The position numbers and the translations under genes were made by a program. Under the pieces are notes generated by a model. The model did no database searches. It was not told the DNA's origin and saw only the letters and a list, made by a program, of their open reading frames with translations. This document shows, piece after piece, positions 1 through 9,561 of a stretch of 64,000 nucleotides of DNA. Origin of the DNA: Peribacillus frigoritolerans. GTDB taxonomy: Bacteria; Bacillota; Bacilli; Bacillales; Bacillaceae. The DNA is taken from contig NZ_SMZY01000002.1 of NCBI RefSeq assembly GCF_004358755.1, positions 930,001 through 994,000 of the forward strand, in the 5' to 3' direction. The stretch's first letter is position 1; every line of letters starts with the position of its first letter.

Positions 1-233
1 ATCAGGTTTTTCTGCCAGTATAAGAACTCTCGACATACTTTTATGAACCTCTTTTCAAACATTTAATTAAGGGACACTATGAATCTGCTGTCCTCTCATT
101 CTATCTACAGTATGAAACATCTTCTCTGAAAAAGAAATACATGATACGGTGCCGCCAGATACTAAAATAGAATTTTGCCTATGTTTTCGGCTCTAATATC
201 CGGTAAAATCTAATTTTACACTAGACAAACGAA

Positions 234-290
234 AGGCGGGAATGGAAAGAATCGTCACAGATTCCTTCCACTCCCGCCTCCAATTTGGTG
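234..290 (-). terminator. Terminator of the lacI-type gene
   Basis: An inverted repeat of about 20 bp per arm (AGGCGGGA... at 234 pairing with ...TCCCGCCT at 279, loop around 254-259) lies just past the stop of the minus-strand regulator. The minus-strand tract after it is only moderately T-rich. Positions 1-233 show no gene or clear signal that I can support. Confidence 0.7.
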
Positions 291-294
291 CGGA

Positions 295-1266
295 TTACGC
301 TTTCTTTTCTCCAATTGATTCGCCTTCTACCAAGGTCACATAAATCCGTTCATTTTCTGCAGGCACATCTTTGATCAGCTTCAATAATTGTTCAGCAGCA
401 ACCGCACCCCACCTGCGTTTTGAATAGTCAATCGTAGATAGCCGGGGCTTGGTGTGATGTGAAACCTCCAGGTTGTCAAATCCGATGATATGAATGTGCT
501 CTCCTGCATTGTATTCTGTATTAGCCAAGTAATTGTACATGCCAATCGCCATTTCATCATTTAAGCAAAAGGCAGCAGCAATTTGATCATAGTCATCAAT
601 GATTTGCCCTGCGGCCCGCTCTCCCGCTTCTTTAGTAAAATCCCCTGGTATTTCTGTATATTCAATATGAGGATACCTTTGTACGGCCTGTCTTACTGCG
701 TTTAATCTCTGCATCGAATCGAATGAATCTTCCGGACCTGTCACCACATACAGTTTCGTATGTCCTTTCTCAACAATATGATCAATGGCAAGTGTGGCGC
801 CCGCTTTATTATCCAATAAAACCTGATTAATATTTGGATGTTCGATTTGCCGGTCGAGTATCACTATTTTATGTCCCCGCTCTGCATACATCAAAAGTTC
901 GCCGCTTGAAAACGTCGAATCAAGAATAATCGCACCATCAATCATGCGCTCAGGCAAGTACCGATGAGAATGCTCCCCGCTGCAGACAATCAGTCCATAG
1001 TCATTCCTGCTGAGAGATTCCAATATTCCCTGAAGCAATTGGCCATAAAATGCTCCGCTGAAATCAGTCAGATAGACACCAATTACTTTCGTCTCTCTCT
1101 TTTTAAGGTTCCGGGCCGCTGCGTTAGGAATATAATTTAATTCTTTCGCAATGGCTAAAATTTTCGCGGAGGTTTCTTCTGTAACTTTAGGGCTGCCGTT
1201 TAGTGCGTAGGATACCGTTGATATGGAAACTCCTGCTTTTTTAGCGATATCTTTAATACTGACCAA
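295..1266 (-). CDS. LacI-family repressor of the adjacent sugar locus
   Basis: A LacI/GalR transcription factor of about 323 residues. The N-terminal helix-turn-helix reads VSIKDIAKKAGVSISTVSYA, followed by the hinge (IPNAAARNLKK) and a periplasmic-binding-protein-like effector domain. I place the start at TTG 1266 because GGAGAG lies 6 nt upstream and the protein then begins exactly at the family start; an in-frame ATG at 1296 would add ten unlikely residues. It lies downstream of the phosphorylase gene, 78 bp away and on the same strand, so it is probably cotranscribed. Its likely operators are the GAAACGTTTC palindromes at 6909-7196, and a beta-glucoside or sophorooligosaccharide is the expected inducer (inference). 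Confidence 0.9.
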   Translation of the reverse strand: MVSIKDIAKKAGVSISTVSYALNGSPKVTEETSAKILAIAKELNYIPNAAARNLKKRETKVIGVYLTDFSGAFYGQLLQGILESLSRNDYGLIVCSGEHSHRYLPERMIDGAIILDSTFSSGELLMYAERGHKIVILDRQIEHPNINQVLLDNKAGATLAIDHIVEKGHTKLYVVTGPEDSFDSMQRLNAVRQAVQRYPHIEYTEIPGDFTKEAGERAAGQIIDDYDQIAAAFCLNDEMAIGMYNYLANTEYNAGEHIHIIGFDNLEVSHHTKPRLSTIDYSKRRWGAVAAEQLLKLIKDVPAENERIYVTLVEGESIGEKKA

Positions 1267-1344
1267 GAAACTCTCTCCTATCTCTTCCCTTAACATTACA
1301 GCTATTATACAATACGGCGGTCAATCACGACCGCCTGCTGTTCA

Positions 1345-4300
1345 TCACATAAAAATTTCAATCTCAGCTGTATGATGATCAAGCCTTTTTTCCAGTTCAT
1401 CACTTGGAATGCGTATGCCGCTCTCGCGGTATTGATTTTTCAGGATTTCTCCTTCAATCTCATTCCCGTTAATTAGAACATGGCTTAGTTTTTCACCTTT
1501 TATGCGGTAAGTAAACGTAATTTGCCGTCCCATATACTCAAATTGAAATTTAAGGCCATTTAATCTTTGAGGAATCACGGGATCGATGACTAAGTCACCT
1601 TGAATTTGCCGGATTCCGAGACAATTGGAAATCAATTGATTCATATAAATGCCGGGACCGCTTGAATAGATTCTCCATCCCCCTTTAACAGGGACTGTGC
1701 CATCGCGCAACTCGTTGAATCTTTCCTGTGCCTCGTAGCGGTTATTGAATTTCCCGTCCGAGCTGCTGAAGTAAGCATTGCTTTGGCGGCGTTCAGCGTT
1801 TGGAACGGTCTGACTAATGCCAACGGGATTAATTATAGAAAGCCCGTCCCAAACCTCATCCACTTTTCCGAGCTTAGCCATCGCTTCTACATAACGGATA
1901 TGCGCATGCACATATTGAAGTCCTACCTCACGGCCAAAATTGGCTGCTTGTTCCGCCCGTTTAAAATGAGTGCTTACCCCTCCTGCGTACTTTGCAGGCC
2001 GGTTCATTAAGCGGACTCCATCCGGGCAATAAAGTTCCTGTTTAATCAGCTGATAATGTGTTTCAGCCTGTTCAGGCGTAAGCAGTTCGCTGATCATGCT
2101 CCGTGTCATCGGCAATAGACGATAGCTGATGCCTGTCTTTGTATCTTCCGGGTGAAGCATAAGCTCTTCCTCGCCCTTTTTTTCCATGTAAATAAATCCA
2201 GGAATCACATCCGTCTGCAGCATATATTTATTGAAATCAGCTTTAATTCCTGCAGCAAGTTTTTCGAGACTGTCAGCCTCTTTTCCATCCACTTCCCCAA
2301 GAACTTGTGAAAACTGGCTGATCACCTGATATGTCAAGGCTACTGTCCAGCTGCTGACCATATACTTTTTCAGACTGGCATTTGCAGGCTGCAGAGTATC
2401 ATCCCAATCTCCGTCACCATAGGAAGACAGATAAGTGTCATGCAGGAAGTGCTGTTTAATATAGTCAATTTCTTTGTTTGCATGATCTAAAATTGTTTTT
2501 TCCTCGTCCGTATATTGGAAGGATCCGCGGATGGTATATGGCACTTTTTCAGTTAAAATACTGTAGTCCTTAGTAACAGCAAGATAATCACCCAGTATTT
2601 TAAGCGGCCAGACGATAATGTCGCCGTGGCTTTCACCATGCTGGATTTTAGAATAGTTGTCAAACATAAACCATTGCGGCCAGTTTCCATCATCCTCATA
2701 TTGATGGGAGTATACGGTCTTGATAATTTCGCGGACGGAATCATATTTTTGTGTCGCCATGAAATATTCAGCTGGCCCCTGGCACACATCCCGTGTACCC
2801 CATGCAGCCCCTCCGTATTGTTCAAGACCGTGTGGAACGGAATAATGGACAAGCATATTGTGGGTGTACCACCAGGCAAGGTCGTTCACTTTTTCAACTT
2901 CTTCGGATTCCCCGTCAGGCAATGACAAACGGAAACCATTCATGACCTCTTGATAAAATTCGCGGTAACGTTCGATTTCCTGTTCTGCATCAAGAAATGA
3001 CACAGACCTTTCTTCTCCGTGAAGATGTCCCGTGAAGATTATGTTCCATTCACTAGATGCAGATAACTCCATCACAACTAAGGAAGCAGAAAGCGGCTCA
3101 GCATTTTCGGCAAGCGCCCGCTCATCTTTAATCACCGGATCTGTGCCTTCTACTTGAAGACGATACATTAATTCCGGATAAACACCAGCACTGTCTGATG
3201 CAGCATCTGCATGAAAAGTGAGGGTTTGACCATCTTTCGCCATTTTGAACGATGTTTCATATTCATTATTGTTCATTGAAACTTGGTTCGTGACAAGATA
3301 GCGATAGGCGCTGCCATTTAGAGAACGGACATGCAAATGAACTTCCGGAGAATCAACTGTCGTGAAATTTGTAATAATCAGCATATCTTTTTCAAACTTA
3401 TAGTACCAGCGGGCATAATTGAACCCCATTTCAAACATAGACGGCATCGTTAAAAGCTGATAAACTCCATCTATTTCCGCATATATGCGCTGTCCTGATG
3501 TTTTCATTGCATTCAGCGCATTTCGGGTGTTAGTCAGCATTTTATTAAAGGAAGTATTTCCGATTACAAGCTGTGAATTGAATACACCATACATATAGGA
3601 TGATGTCGTAATAATTTGATCAGTGAGCCTGTCATTGTTCCCTGTCATCAGAATATGACCATGAGGACGTTCGACAAGCATTTCCTTTTCCTTTAAAACG
3701 ATATGCTCATGTGTATCTGTAAAGAAGGAAAGCAGAGTATCTCCGTCCCATTCTTCCTGATGTCTGTCCGGAAAGTACTGATCCACTTCTTCTATGGTCA
3801 TAGAAAGTGTCCGCAGTGGCGTTCCTATGTCAGAAGATGGTGAAATCTTTCCAATAGATTGAAAATCTTTCTTGCTTTCTGTCTTATATTCATTCCATGC
3901 ATCCTCTGCCTCATTTGCATATTCCAGTGCAGCAACGGCTTCAGGATGATTTTCTTTGAATAGGCCATAAAAAACAACCTGTGCTTTCCCTGCTAATTTC
4001 ACTCGTTCCGATTGAAGAGCTGTATAGGCAAATTCATATTGGTACACTTCATTTGCCAGATTTTCTTTAGTTAATGCTTCTGGAATGTTTGTTTCTTTAT
4101 AAGATAAACCATAAAACTGATATCCGTCCGTTGAATAGCCGGCAGCTTTTGTCAGGGCACCCTGCTGAATATAAGGAAATCCAGAGCTCTGAGGCTGATT
4201 TTGGCGGGAGCACACCACATAGCCATAACGCTCATGTTCAAAGACCCGATGGTCAATATATTGGGAAAGGTATGCTTCGTTTGTACGGACTGCCCATTTG

Positions 4301-4689
4301 TTTGCAATTCCCAGATCTTGACCGTAAATTACGTCTGCAATCACGTCATGCCCTTCAAGCTGAATATTCCAATACCAAATGCCTCTTTCTGTTAATTGAA
4401 ATGTCACTTGATAGGAAACTTGTTCAGCTTTTCCTTCCCAAATAACCTCAGTATCTGTAAAGGATACTGTGCTGTCAGACTGTACACCAATCAATGGAAA
4501 AAACTGAATCTCACTTTCTCTATGCAAGCGCAAATATAAATTATTTAATGATCCGTCTATCGGATTTGAGATACACTGATTAATCATTGTATCTTTATGG
4601 GTGGCCACTCTCAGATCCCCGCTGTTTAAAAAGCTGAAGCAAACATCTCCCGCTTTGATGTCAATTGTTGAACCAGTCATTGTTGTCAT
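1345..4689 (-). CDS. GH94 family phosphorylase, probably 1,2-beta-oligoglucan phosphorylase
   Basis: A glycoside hydrolase family 94 enzyme of about 1114 residues. It would phosphorolyse a beta-glucooligosaccharide to alpha-glucose 1-phosphate with inversion. Seen: the GH94 signatures WGTRDVCQGP (about residue 630) and YGDGDWDDT (about 757-765), where the general-acid Asp lies. The length is far above cellobiose phosphorylase (about 800) and fits the long 1,2-beta-oligoglucan phosphorylase subgroup known from Listeria innocua. No signal peptide, so cytoplasmic. The start is ATG 4689 (GAGGG with 8-nt spacing, 4 nt after the GH3 stop); ATG 4704 overlaps the GH3 gene. The beta-1,2 specificity is inferred from length and neighbours, not from binding residues. 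Confidence 0.85.
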   Translation of the reverse strand: MTTMTGSTIDIKAGDVCFSFLNSGDLRVATHKDTMINQCISNPIDGSLNNLYLRLHRESEIQFFPLIGVQSDSTVSFTDTEVIWEGKAEQVSYQVTFQLTERGIWYWNIQLEGHDVIADVIYGQDLGIANKWAVRTNEAYLSQYIDHRVFEHERYGYVVCSRQNQPQSSGFPYIQQGALTKAAGYSTDGYQFYGLSYKETNIPEALTKENLANEVYQYEFAYTALQSERVKLAGKAQVVFYGLFKENHPEAVAALEYANEAEDAWNEYKTESKKDFQSIGKISPSSDIGTPLRTLSMTIEEVDQYFPDRHQEEWDGDTLLSFFTDTHEHIVLKEKEMLVERPHGHILMTGNNDRLTDQIITTSSYMYGVFNSQLVIGNTSFNKMLTNTRNALNAMKTSGQRIYAEIDGVYQLLTMPSMFEMGFNYARWYYKFEKDMLIITNFTTVDSPEVHLHVRSLNGSAYRYLVTNQVSMNNNEYETSFKMAKDGQTLTFHADAASDSAGVYPELMYRLQVEGTDPVIKDERALAENAEPLSASLVVMELSASSEWNIIFTGHLHGEERSVSFLDAEQEIERYREFYQEVMNGFRLSLPDGESEEVEKVNDLAWWYTHNMLVHYSVPHGLEQYGGAAWGTRDVCQGPAEYFMATQKYDSVREIIKTVYSHQYEDDGNWPQWFMFDNYSKIQHGESHGDIIVWPLKILGDYLAVTKDYSILTEKVPYTIRGSFQYTDEEKTILDHANKEIDYIKQHFLHDTYLSSYGDGDWDDTLQPANASLKKYMVSSWTVALTYQVISQFSQVLGEVDGKEADSLEKLAAGIKADFNKYMLQTDVIPGFIYMEKKGEEELMLHPEDTKTGISYRLLPMTRSMISELLTPEQAETHYQLIKQELYCPDGVRLMNRPAKYAGGVSTHFKRAEQAANFGREVGLQYVHAHIRYVEAMAKLGKVDEVWDGLSIINPVGISQTVPNAERRQSNAYFSSSDGKFNNRYEAQERFNELRDGTVPVKGGWRIYSSGPGIYMNQLISNCLGIRQIQGDLVIDPVIPQRLNGLKFQFEYMGRQITFTYRIKGEKLSHVLINGNEIEGEILKNQYRESGIRIPSDELEKRLDHHTAEIEIFM

Positions 4690-4693
4690 GTTT

Positions 4694-6862
4694 TTATCCC
4701 TCATTTTCTTTCAATAATTCGAATGGCAGAGCAATAACATCCGTACTGTTTGCACCTATATAAATATGAAACTTGCCCGGATCACTTTTGTATGTCAGGT
4801 CTGAATGATGATAGCGAAGCTTTGCTTCGGATAATTCAAACGTCACTTCTTTTGTTTCCCCAGGGTGCAGAAGAATTTTCCGGAAATCTTTCAGTTCTTT
4901 TACAGGATGGACAACTTCTCCTGCCAGATCTTGAACGTATAATTGAACGGTTTCTTCTCCGGATGCTTCACCTGTATTTGTCACCTTCACAGATACTTGC
5001 AAAGCCTCTTTTTCTGTAATGGCATCCCCAGAGAGTCTTGCTTCGCTATAAGCAAAACTTGTGTAGCTTAGACCGAATCCAAACGGAAGAAGCGGTTCAT
5101 TAGGGATATCCAGATATCTTGAAACATAATCATCCTGTGCATGTTCTGGCGGGCGGCCGGTGTTGAAGCAATTGTAATAGACTGGCACTTGTCCGACAGA
5201 GTGTGGAAATGACATGGATAAACGACCTGATGGATTAACATCTCCATATAATAAATCTGCTATGGCTGCACCGCCCTCTGTCCCTGGGTACCACGCTTCA
5301 AGTAAAGCATCCGATTGATCGATCACACCGCGCAAATCCAGTGGACGGCCATTAAAGAGAACCGTTACAATCGGTTTATTCAGCTGCTTCACCGCTTTGA
5401 TTAATTCAACTTGTATTTCAGGAAGGCGGATATTCGACCTGCTTTTTGCTTCACCGCTCATACCAGAATGCTCGCCTAAAGCAAGCACGACCACATCCGC
5501 TTTTTGAGCTGCCTCCAGAGCTTCCTCAAGCTGACTTTTATTCCCCTCTTCAATCTCACAGCCTCTGGCAGTATGGAGCTTTGAAGATTCCAGTTTCATT
5601 TTAAACCCGTCTGCGAGCTTTACAGCTTCATCTTCTGAACCGAGCCATGACCATGGCCCTAAAAGATCGCCGCTTTCAGCAAACGGTCCAATAAGAGCTA
5701 TATTCTTGTTTGTGTTTAAAGGAAGAACGTTCTCATTTTTTAATAGAACACAAGATTTTACAGCAAGTTCTCTCGCTGTCTTACGGTGTTCCGCGCTAAG
5801 AACAACTTCTTTTTCAAGCTGCACATCTGCCCCCCGATACGGGTTATCGAATAATCCTAATTTTTGCTTCAGCTCCAAAATCCTTAAGACTGCTTCATCA
5901 ACAAGCTTTTCATCAAGCAAATCCGCTTCTATTAAACTCTTTAAATGGTTGACGTAACAGGCAGTCATCATTTCAATATCAACTCCTGCCTGAAAAGCTT
6001 TAAGTGCTGCTTCTGATTCATCAGCGGCGACGCCGTGTGGAATCATCTCTTTGACTGCTCCCCAATCAGATATAAGAACACCGTCAAATCCCCATTCCTC
6101 TCTCAGTACATCCCGCATCAGCTTCTTATTTCCGCTTGCAGGAATGCCATCTACTGTATTAAAAGCCGTCATAACCATCTCACAGCCTGCATCAAGCGCT
6201 GCCTTATATGAAGGAAGATAATATTCACGCAGCGCACGCTCCGACACATCAACGGTATTGTAATCACGTCCGCCTTCAGCAGCACCATATGCTGCAAAGT
6301 GCTTCACACATGCCGCAACCCGATTCAGATCGGATGTTAAATCTGTCCCTTGAAAACCGCGGACAAATGCTTCTGAAAATCGGCTATTAAGATAAGGATC
6401 TTCTCCCGTTGATTCCATCACTCGTCCCCATCTCGGATCACGCACTAAATCAACCATAGGCGCAAACGTAACGTGCACACCGGACACAGCAGATTCTTTA
6501 GCAGCAATCTCCGCACTTTTTTCAGCTAATTCAGTGTCCCATGAGCATCCGATTGCAAGCGGCACTGGAAAAATAGTCTTAAATCCGTGAACCACATCCG
6601 CCATGAATAAAAGCGGAATTCCTAATCGGTTTTCTTTCATATGGGCAGTTTGAATATCCATAGTTTCTTGCGCTCCTGATGCACCTAAAACAGATCCGCT
6701 ATTTTGAATAACATCCTTTGTGATTCCCATTTCTGCCATAGGGCCTGTTATTTGACCTTCACTGCTCGCTCCTTTATAAAAAGGAGTTGCCAGCTGCATA
6801 AACTGAGCAATCTTTTCATCTAGTGTCATCTTTTGGATTATAGAGTTCAGCTTTTGTTTCAC
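4694..6862 (-). CDS. GH3 beta-glucosidase
   Basis: A cytoplasmic glycoside hydrolase family 3 beta-glucosidase of about 722 residues. Domain order: TIM barrel, alpha/beta sandwich and C-terminal fibronectin-III-like domain. Seen: KHFAAYG and GRDYNTVD substrate-binding motifs (about 187-205) and GVLISDW with the nucleophile Asp near 266. No signal peptide, so it acts on imported oligosaccharides and complements the adjacent phosphorylase. In L. innocua the equivalent GH3 works on sophorose and beta-1,2-glucooligosaccharides. I prefer GTG 6862 (GGAG about 10 nt upstream) over GTG 6871, where the SD would nearly touch the start. It is first in a minus-strand operon with the phosphorylase and lacI-type genes. 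Confidence 0.9.
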   Translation of the reverse strand: MKQKLNSIIQKMTLDEKIAQFMQLATPFYKGASSEGQITGPMAEMGITKDVIQNSGSVLGASGAQETMDIQTAHMKENRLGIPLLFMADVVHGFKTIFPVPLAIGCSWDTELAEKSAEIAAKESAVSGVHVTFAPMVDLVRDPRWGRVMESTGEDPYLNSRFSEAFVRGFQGTDLTSDLNRVAACVKHFAAYGAAEGGRDYNTVDVSERALREYYLPSYKAALDAGCEMVMTAFNTVDGIPASGNKKLMRDVLREEWGFDGVLISDWGAVKEMIPHGVAADESEAALKAFQAGVDIEMMTACYVNHLKSLIEADLLDEKLVDEAVLRILELKQKLGLFDNPYRGADVQLEKEVVLSAEHRKTARELAVKSCVLLKNENVLPLNTNKNIALIGPFAESGDLLGPWSWLGSEDEAVKLADGFKMKLESSKLHTARGCEIEEGNKSQLEEALEAAQKADVVVLALGEHSGMSGEAKSRSNIRLPEIQVELIKAVKQLNKPIVTVLFNGRPLDLRGVIDQSDALLEAWYPGTEGGAAIADLLYGDVNPSGRLSMSFPHSVGQVPVYYNCFNTGRPPEHAQDDYVSRYLDIPNEPLLPFGFGLSYTSFAYSEARLSGDAITEKEALQVSVKVTNTGEASGEETVQLYVQDLAGEVVHPVKELKDFRKILLHPGETKEVTFELSEAKLRYHHSDLTYKSDPGKFHIYIGANSTDVIALPFELLKENEG

Positions 6863-6937
6863 TATTTTCACTCTCCATATATTAGTAGATTCATATAACT
6901 TATGTAATAAAAACGTTTCGATTTACTATTTAATTGG

Positions 6938-6966
6938 ATTATAAACGCTTTCATTTTGTGAGTCAA
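6938..6966 (-). promoter_or_regulatory. Sigma-A promoter of GH3-GH94-lacI with embedded cre site
   Basis: On the minus strand TTGACT (6961-6966) and TATAAT (6938-6943) are 17 bp apart. The spacer and -10 contain TGAAAGCGTTTATA (6941-6954), which matches 13 of 14 positions of the CcpA cre consensus TGWAANCGNTNWCA. A repressor-type AAACGTTTCG lies at 6911-6920, downstream of the start point. Confidence 0.8.
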
Positions 6967-7073
6967 ACAATATCGAAACGTTTTTAACGGTATTAAATCA
7001 CTTCATATCCTATTTATTAGCGAATAAATAATGGAATTATGTTGTAAAAATGATAAAAATCCAAAATTTTATG

Positions 7074-7102
7074 TTGAAAACGATTACACGCTCAATTATA
7101 AT
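7074..7102 (+). promoter_or_regulatory. Sigma-A promoter of the sugar ABC transporter operon
   Basis: TTGAAA (7074-7079) and TATAAT (7097-7102) are separated by 17 bp. The operator palindrome at 7112-7121 starts where transcription should begin, and a leader of about 195 nt precedes the coding sequence. Confidence 0.8.
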
Positions 7103-7308
7103 AGCCCTATCGAAACGTTTCTACGGTTTGTTATATTCCTTGCTTTGATTAGAAATAGGACAATCTCTATTTTTTTCTTCTTAATAGAAACGTTTCACTG
7201 AAGGAGGATGGGTTAAATCTTTCAATCTTATACCTTTCTTTACTTTTAATGCTTAACGTTTACACCATTGATTCTTATCAATGAATTACATGAACTGGGG
7301 GAAATAAA

Positions 7309-8571
7309 ATGAAGAAATCTGCAAGATTTAAGAGCAAAAAATGGATAAGTGCTGCAGTTTTAGGAACATTGCTTGTTTCTGGTGTGATGGCAGGCTGTTC
7401 AAGTAATTCAGCATCATCGGATAAAACGACGATCACTGTCTGGGGCATGGGCGAGGAAGCAAAATCCCTTCCTAAAATTGCTGATGAATTCGAAAAAGAA
7501 AACCCGAAAATTGAAGTAAAGGTTCAGGCAATTCCCTGGGATACAGCGCATGATAAATTATTAACCGCTGTTGCTTCAAAAAAAGGCCCGGATGTTCTGC
7601 AGATGGGAACAACCTGGATTCCTGAATTTGCTTCTGCAAATGCATTAATGGACTTAACACCTCACATAAAAGATTATCCGGAGCTTGATCCTGCCAAGTA
7701 TTATGAAGGATCCGTAGAAACAACTAAATTTGAAGATAAAACGGTAGGAGTGCCTTGGTACATTGATACGCGAGTTCTCTATTATCGTACAGATTTGCTG
7801 AAAGAAGCAGGCTATAACGAAGCTCCTAAGACATGGGATGAACTTCAGGACGCTGCAAAAAAATTATCTGAACGCGGAAAAGGCAAGTATGGAATAAGCC
7901 TTGATACAAAAGAACAAAGCTTGGCATTCATGTTCGCAAGACAAAATGGTTCAACCCTGCTTGATGACCAAAATAAGCCACTGTTCAACGAACCGGAATT
8001 TATTGAAGCTGTTGACTACTTAAACGGATTTTTCAAGAATGGCTCCGCCCCTAAAGATGAACTGGGAATTGATATCATTCAAGGCTTCCGGGATGAAGGA
8101 ATTCTTCCAATGTTCATCAGCGGTCCATGGATGATTAAACTTATTAATGACCAGGCTCCAGAGCTTGAAGGGAAATGGGCTACAGCTGTTCTTCCCGCAA
8201 AAGAAAATAATATCTCGGCACTTGGCGGATCAAATCTATCGATCTTTGAACATACAAAAAATAAAGATGCATCTCTAAAATTCTTAGCGTACATGAATAA
8301 ACCTGAAACACAGCTTAAGTGGATGGAAATGACAAATTCACTGCCATCAACAAAAGCAGCTTGGGAGGATGAATCTTTAAAAGAAAACCCTCTTTACAAA
8401 ACGTTTGGGGAGCAAATGGAGCACTCACAATCAATGCCTGTAATGAAAGAATGGGAAAAAATTGCCCAAACTTACTTAAGCACCTTTGAAAAGATTTACC
8501 GCGGCGGTGCAGATGTAGAAAAAGAATTAGATCAGTTCAACAAGAAGTCCGAAGAAATTTTAAACAAATAG
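7309..8571 (+). CDS. ABC sugar-binding lipoprotein
   Basis: Extracellular solute-binding protein (420 aa, family 1 / MalE type). It has a lipoprotein signal peptide: basic N-terminus, hydrophobic stretch and lipobox VMAGC with the lipidated Cys at residue 30. The mature protein shows the family pattern TITVWGMGEEAKSLPKIADEFEK. SD GGGGGA precedes ATG. It is the first gene of an operon with two permeases and is followed by a strong intercistronic hairpin. By analogy with the L. innocua binding protein encoded beside GH94 and GH3 genes, the ligand is probably a short beta-1,2-glucooligosaccharide (inference from context; a cello- or other beta-glucooligosaccharide is not excluded). Confidence 0.9.
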   Translation: MKKSARFKSKKWISAAVLGTLLVSGVMAGCSSNSASSDKTTITVWGMGEEAKSLPKIADEFEKENPKIEVKVQAIPWDTAHDKLLTAVASKKGPDVLQMGTTWIPEFASANALMDLTPHIKDYPELDPAKYYEGSVETTKFEDKTVGVPWYIDTRVLYYRTDLLKEAGYNEAPKTWDELQDAAKKLSERGKGKYGISLDTKEQSLAFMFARQNGSTLLDDQNKPLFNEPEFIEAVDYLNGFFKNGSAPKDELGIDIIQGFRDEGILPMFISGPWMIKLINDQAPELEGKWATAVLPAKENNISALGGSNLSIFEHTKNKDASLKFLAYMNKPETQLKWMEMTNSLPSTKAAWEDESLKENPLYKTFGEQMEHSQSMPVMKEWEKIAQTYLSTFEKIYRGGADVEKELDQFNKKSEEILNK

Positions 8572-8585
8572 AGTGACAGAATTGA

Positions 8586-8615
8586 GCTGACAGGCAGAGT
8601 CCTCTGTCTGTCAGC
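8586..8615 (+). other. Intercistronic hairpin after the binding-protein gene
   Basis: GCTGACAGGCAGAG and CTCTGTCTGTCAGC form a stem of about 14 bp with a two-base loop, 15 nt after the stop. No T-run follows, so it is more likely a processing or mRNA-stabilising stem, or a partial attenuator, that keeps binding-protein mRNA above permease mRNA. Confidence 0.65.
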
Positions 8616-8654
8616 CATCATCAATTATTGGCTAACGTGAAAGAAGGGATTCCC

Positions 8655-9542
8655 TTGAAAAGCATCATTAACAACAAAACACCGTATTTCTTCATAGCTC
8701 CTGCGATTATCTTGTTGTTCTTGTTTTCATTGCTGCCAATCTTTGTGGCTCTGATGATCAGTTTCACAGATATTGATTTAGCAGGATTAGCAGATTGGTC
8801 AACCATAAACTTTATTGGATTGCAGAATTATACAGATGTTTTAAGCGATGAAATCTTCATTAAATCTATCTTTAACACTCTTTTTTACGTAATCTTTGGG
8901 GTTCCGCTTGTTATTATCTGTTCCCTTGGAATCGCTCTGCTTATTAACTATGGAAAAGCACGTATTTTCAAAGCCTTCAGAGCTGTATTTTATATGCCTT
9001 CAATCACTAATGTTGTAGCAGTTGCCGTTGTATGGAGTTATTTATACAACCCTCAATTCGGTTTGTTCAACTACATATTGGAGCTGCTTCATATCCCTCC
9101 CGTCCCTTGGCTGCAGCACCCTGTAATGGCAAAGGTATCATTAATTGCTTTAGCTTTATGGCGTGCAATCGGGATCAATATGATAATTTTTTTAGCAGCA
9201 CTTCAGGGTATTCCAAAAACGTATTACGAGGCGGCTCAGCTTGACGGTGCAAGTGATTGGAAACAGTTAACAAAAATCACCATTCCTCTGCTGCGCTATG
9301 CGATTTTCTTTGTCTCCATTACTACGATGATCGGCTGGCTGCAATTTTTCGAGGAGCCATTTATCATGACAAAGGGCGGACCGCTAGACAGCACAACCTC
9401 CGTCGCATTATTTATCTACCGCAATGGATTTCAGCTGAGCAACTTTGGCTATGCTGCTGCTGGCTCGTTTATCTTGTTTATCGCCATCATCATTGTGACA
9501 ATGATTCAATTCAGATTACAGAAAAAAGATGTTGATTATTGA
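8655..9542 (+). CDS. Sugar ABC transporter permease (MalF type)
   Basis: Inner-membrane component of a carbohydrate ABC importer, about 295 residues with six predicted membrane segments. The EAA loop EAAQLDGASDWKQLTKITIP contacts the ATPase. TTG 8655 is the likely start, with AAGGGA 5 nt upstream; in-frame TTG 8628 and GTG 8637 would add up to nine residues and have poorer SDs. It follows the intercistronic hairpin and is translated just ahead of the second permease. No ATPase gene is in the window, so a shared MsmX-type ATPase elsewhere is expected. Confidence 0.9.
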   Translation: MKSIINNKTPYFFIAPAIILLFLFSLLPIFVALMISFTDIDLAGLADWSTINFIGLQNYTDVLSDEIFIKSIFNTLFYVIFGVPLVIICSLGIALLINYGKARIFKAFRAVFYMPSITNVVAVAVVWSYLYNPQFGLFNYILELLHIPPVPWLQHPVMAKVSLIALALWRAIGINMIIFLAALQGIPKTYYEAAQLDGASDWKQLTKITIPLLRYAIFFVSITTMIGWLQFFEEPFIMTKGGPLDSTTSVALFIYRNGFQLSNFGYAAAGSFILFIAIIIVTMIQFRLQKKDVDY

Positions 9543-9561
9543 GGATGAAGAGGTGAGTACG

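Larger units (their letters stand above)
6909..7196. promoter_or_regulatory. Array of LacI-type operators in the divergent promoter region
   Basis: Four copies of an AAACGTTT-cored palindrome lie between the divergent sugar operons: AAACGTTTCG at 6911-6920, GAAACGTTTT at 6975-6984, and perfect GAAACGTTTC at 7112-7121 and 7187-7196. A fifth related site, TAAACGCTTTCA (6942-6953), doubles as a cre site. One perfect copy lies at the start point of the binding-protein promoter and the other about 80 nt downstream. They are the best candidates for binding by the regulator at 295-1266. The remaining DNA between the operons is AT-rich with no gene. Confidence 0.8.
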
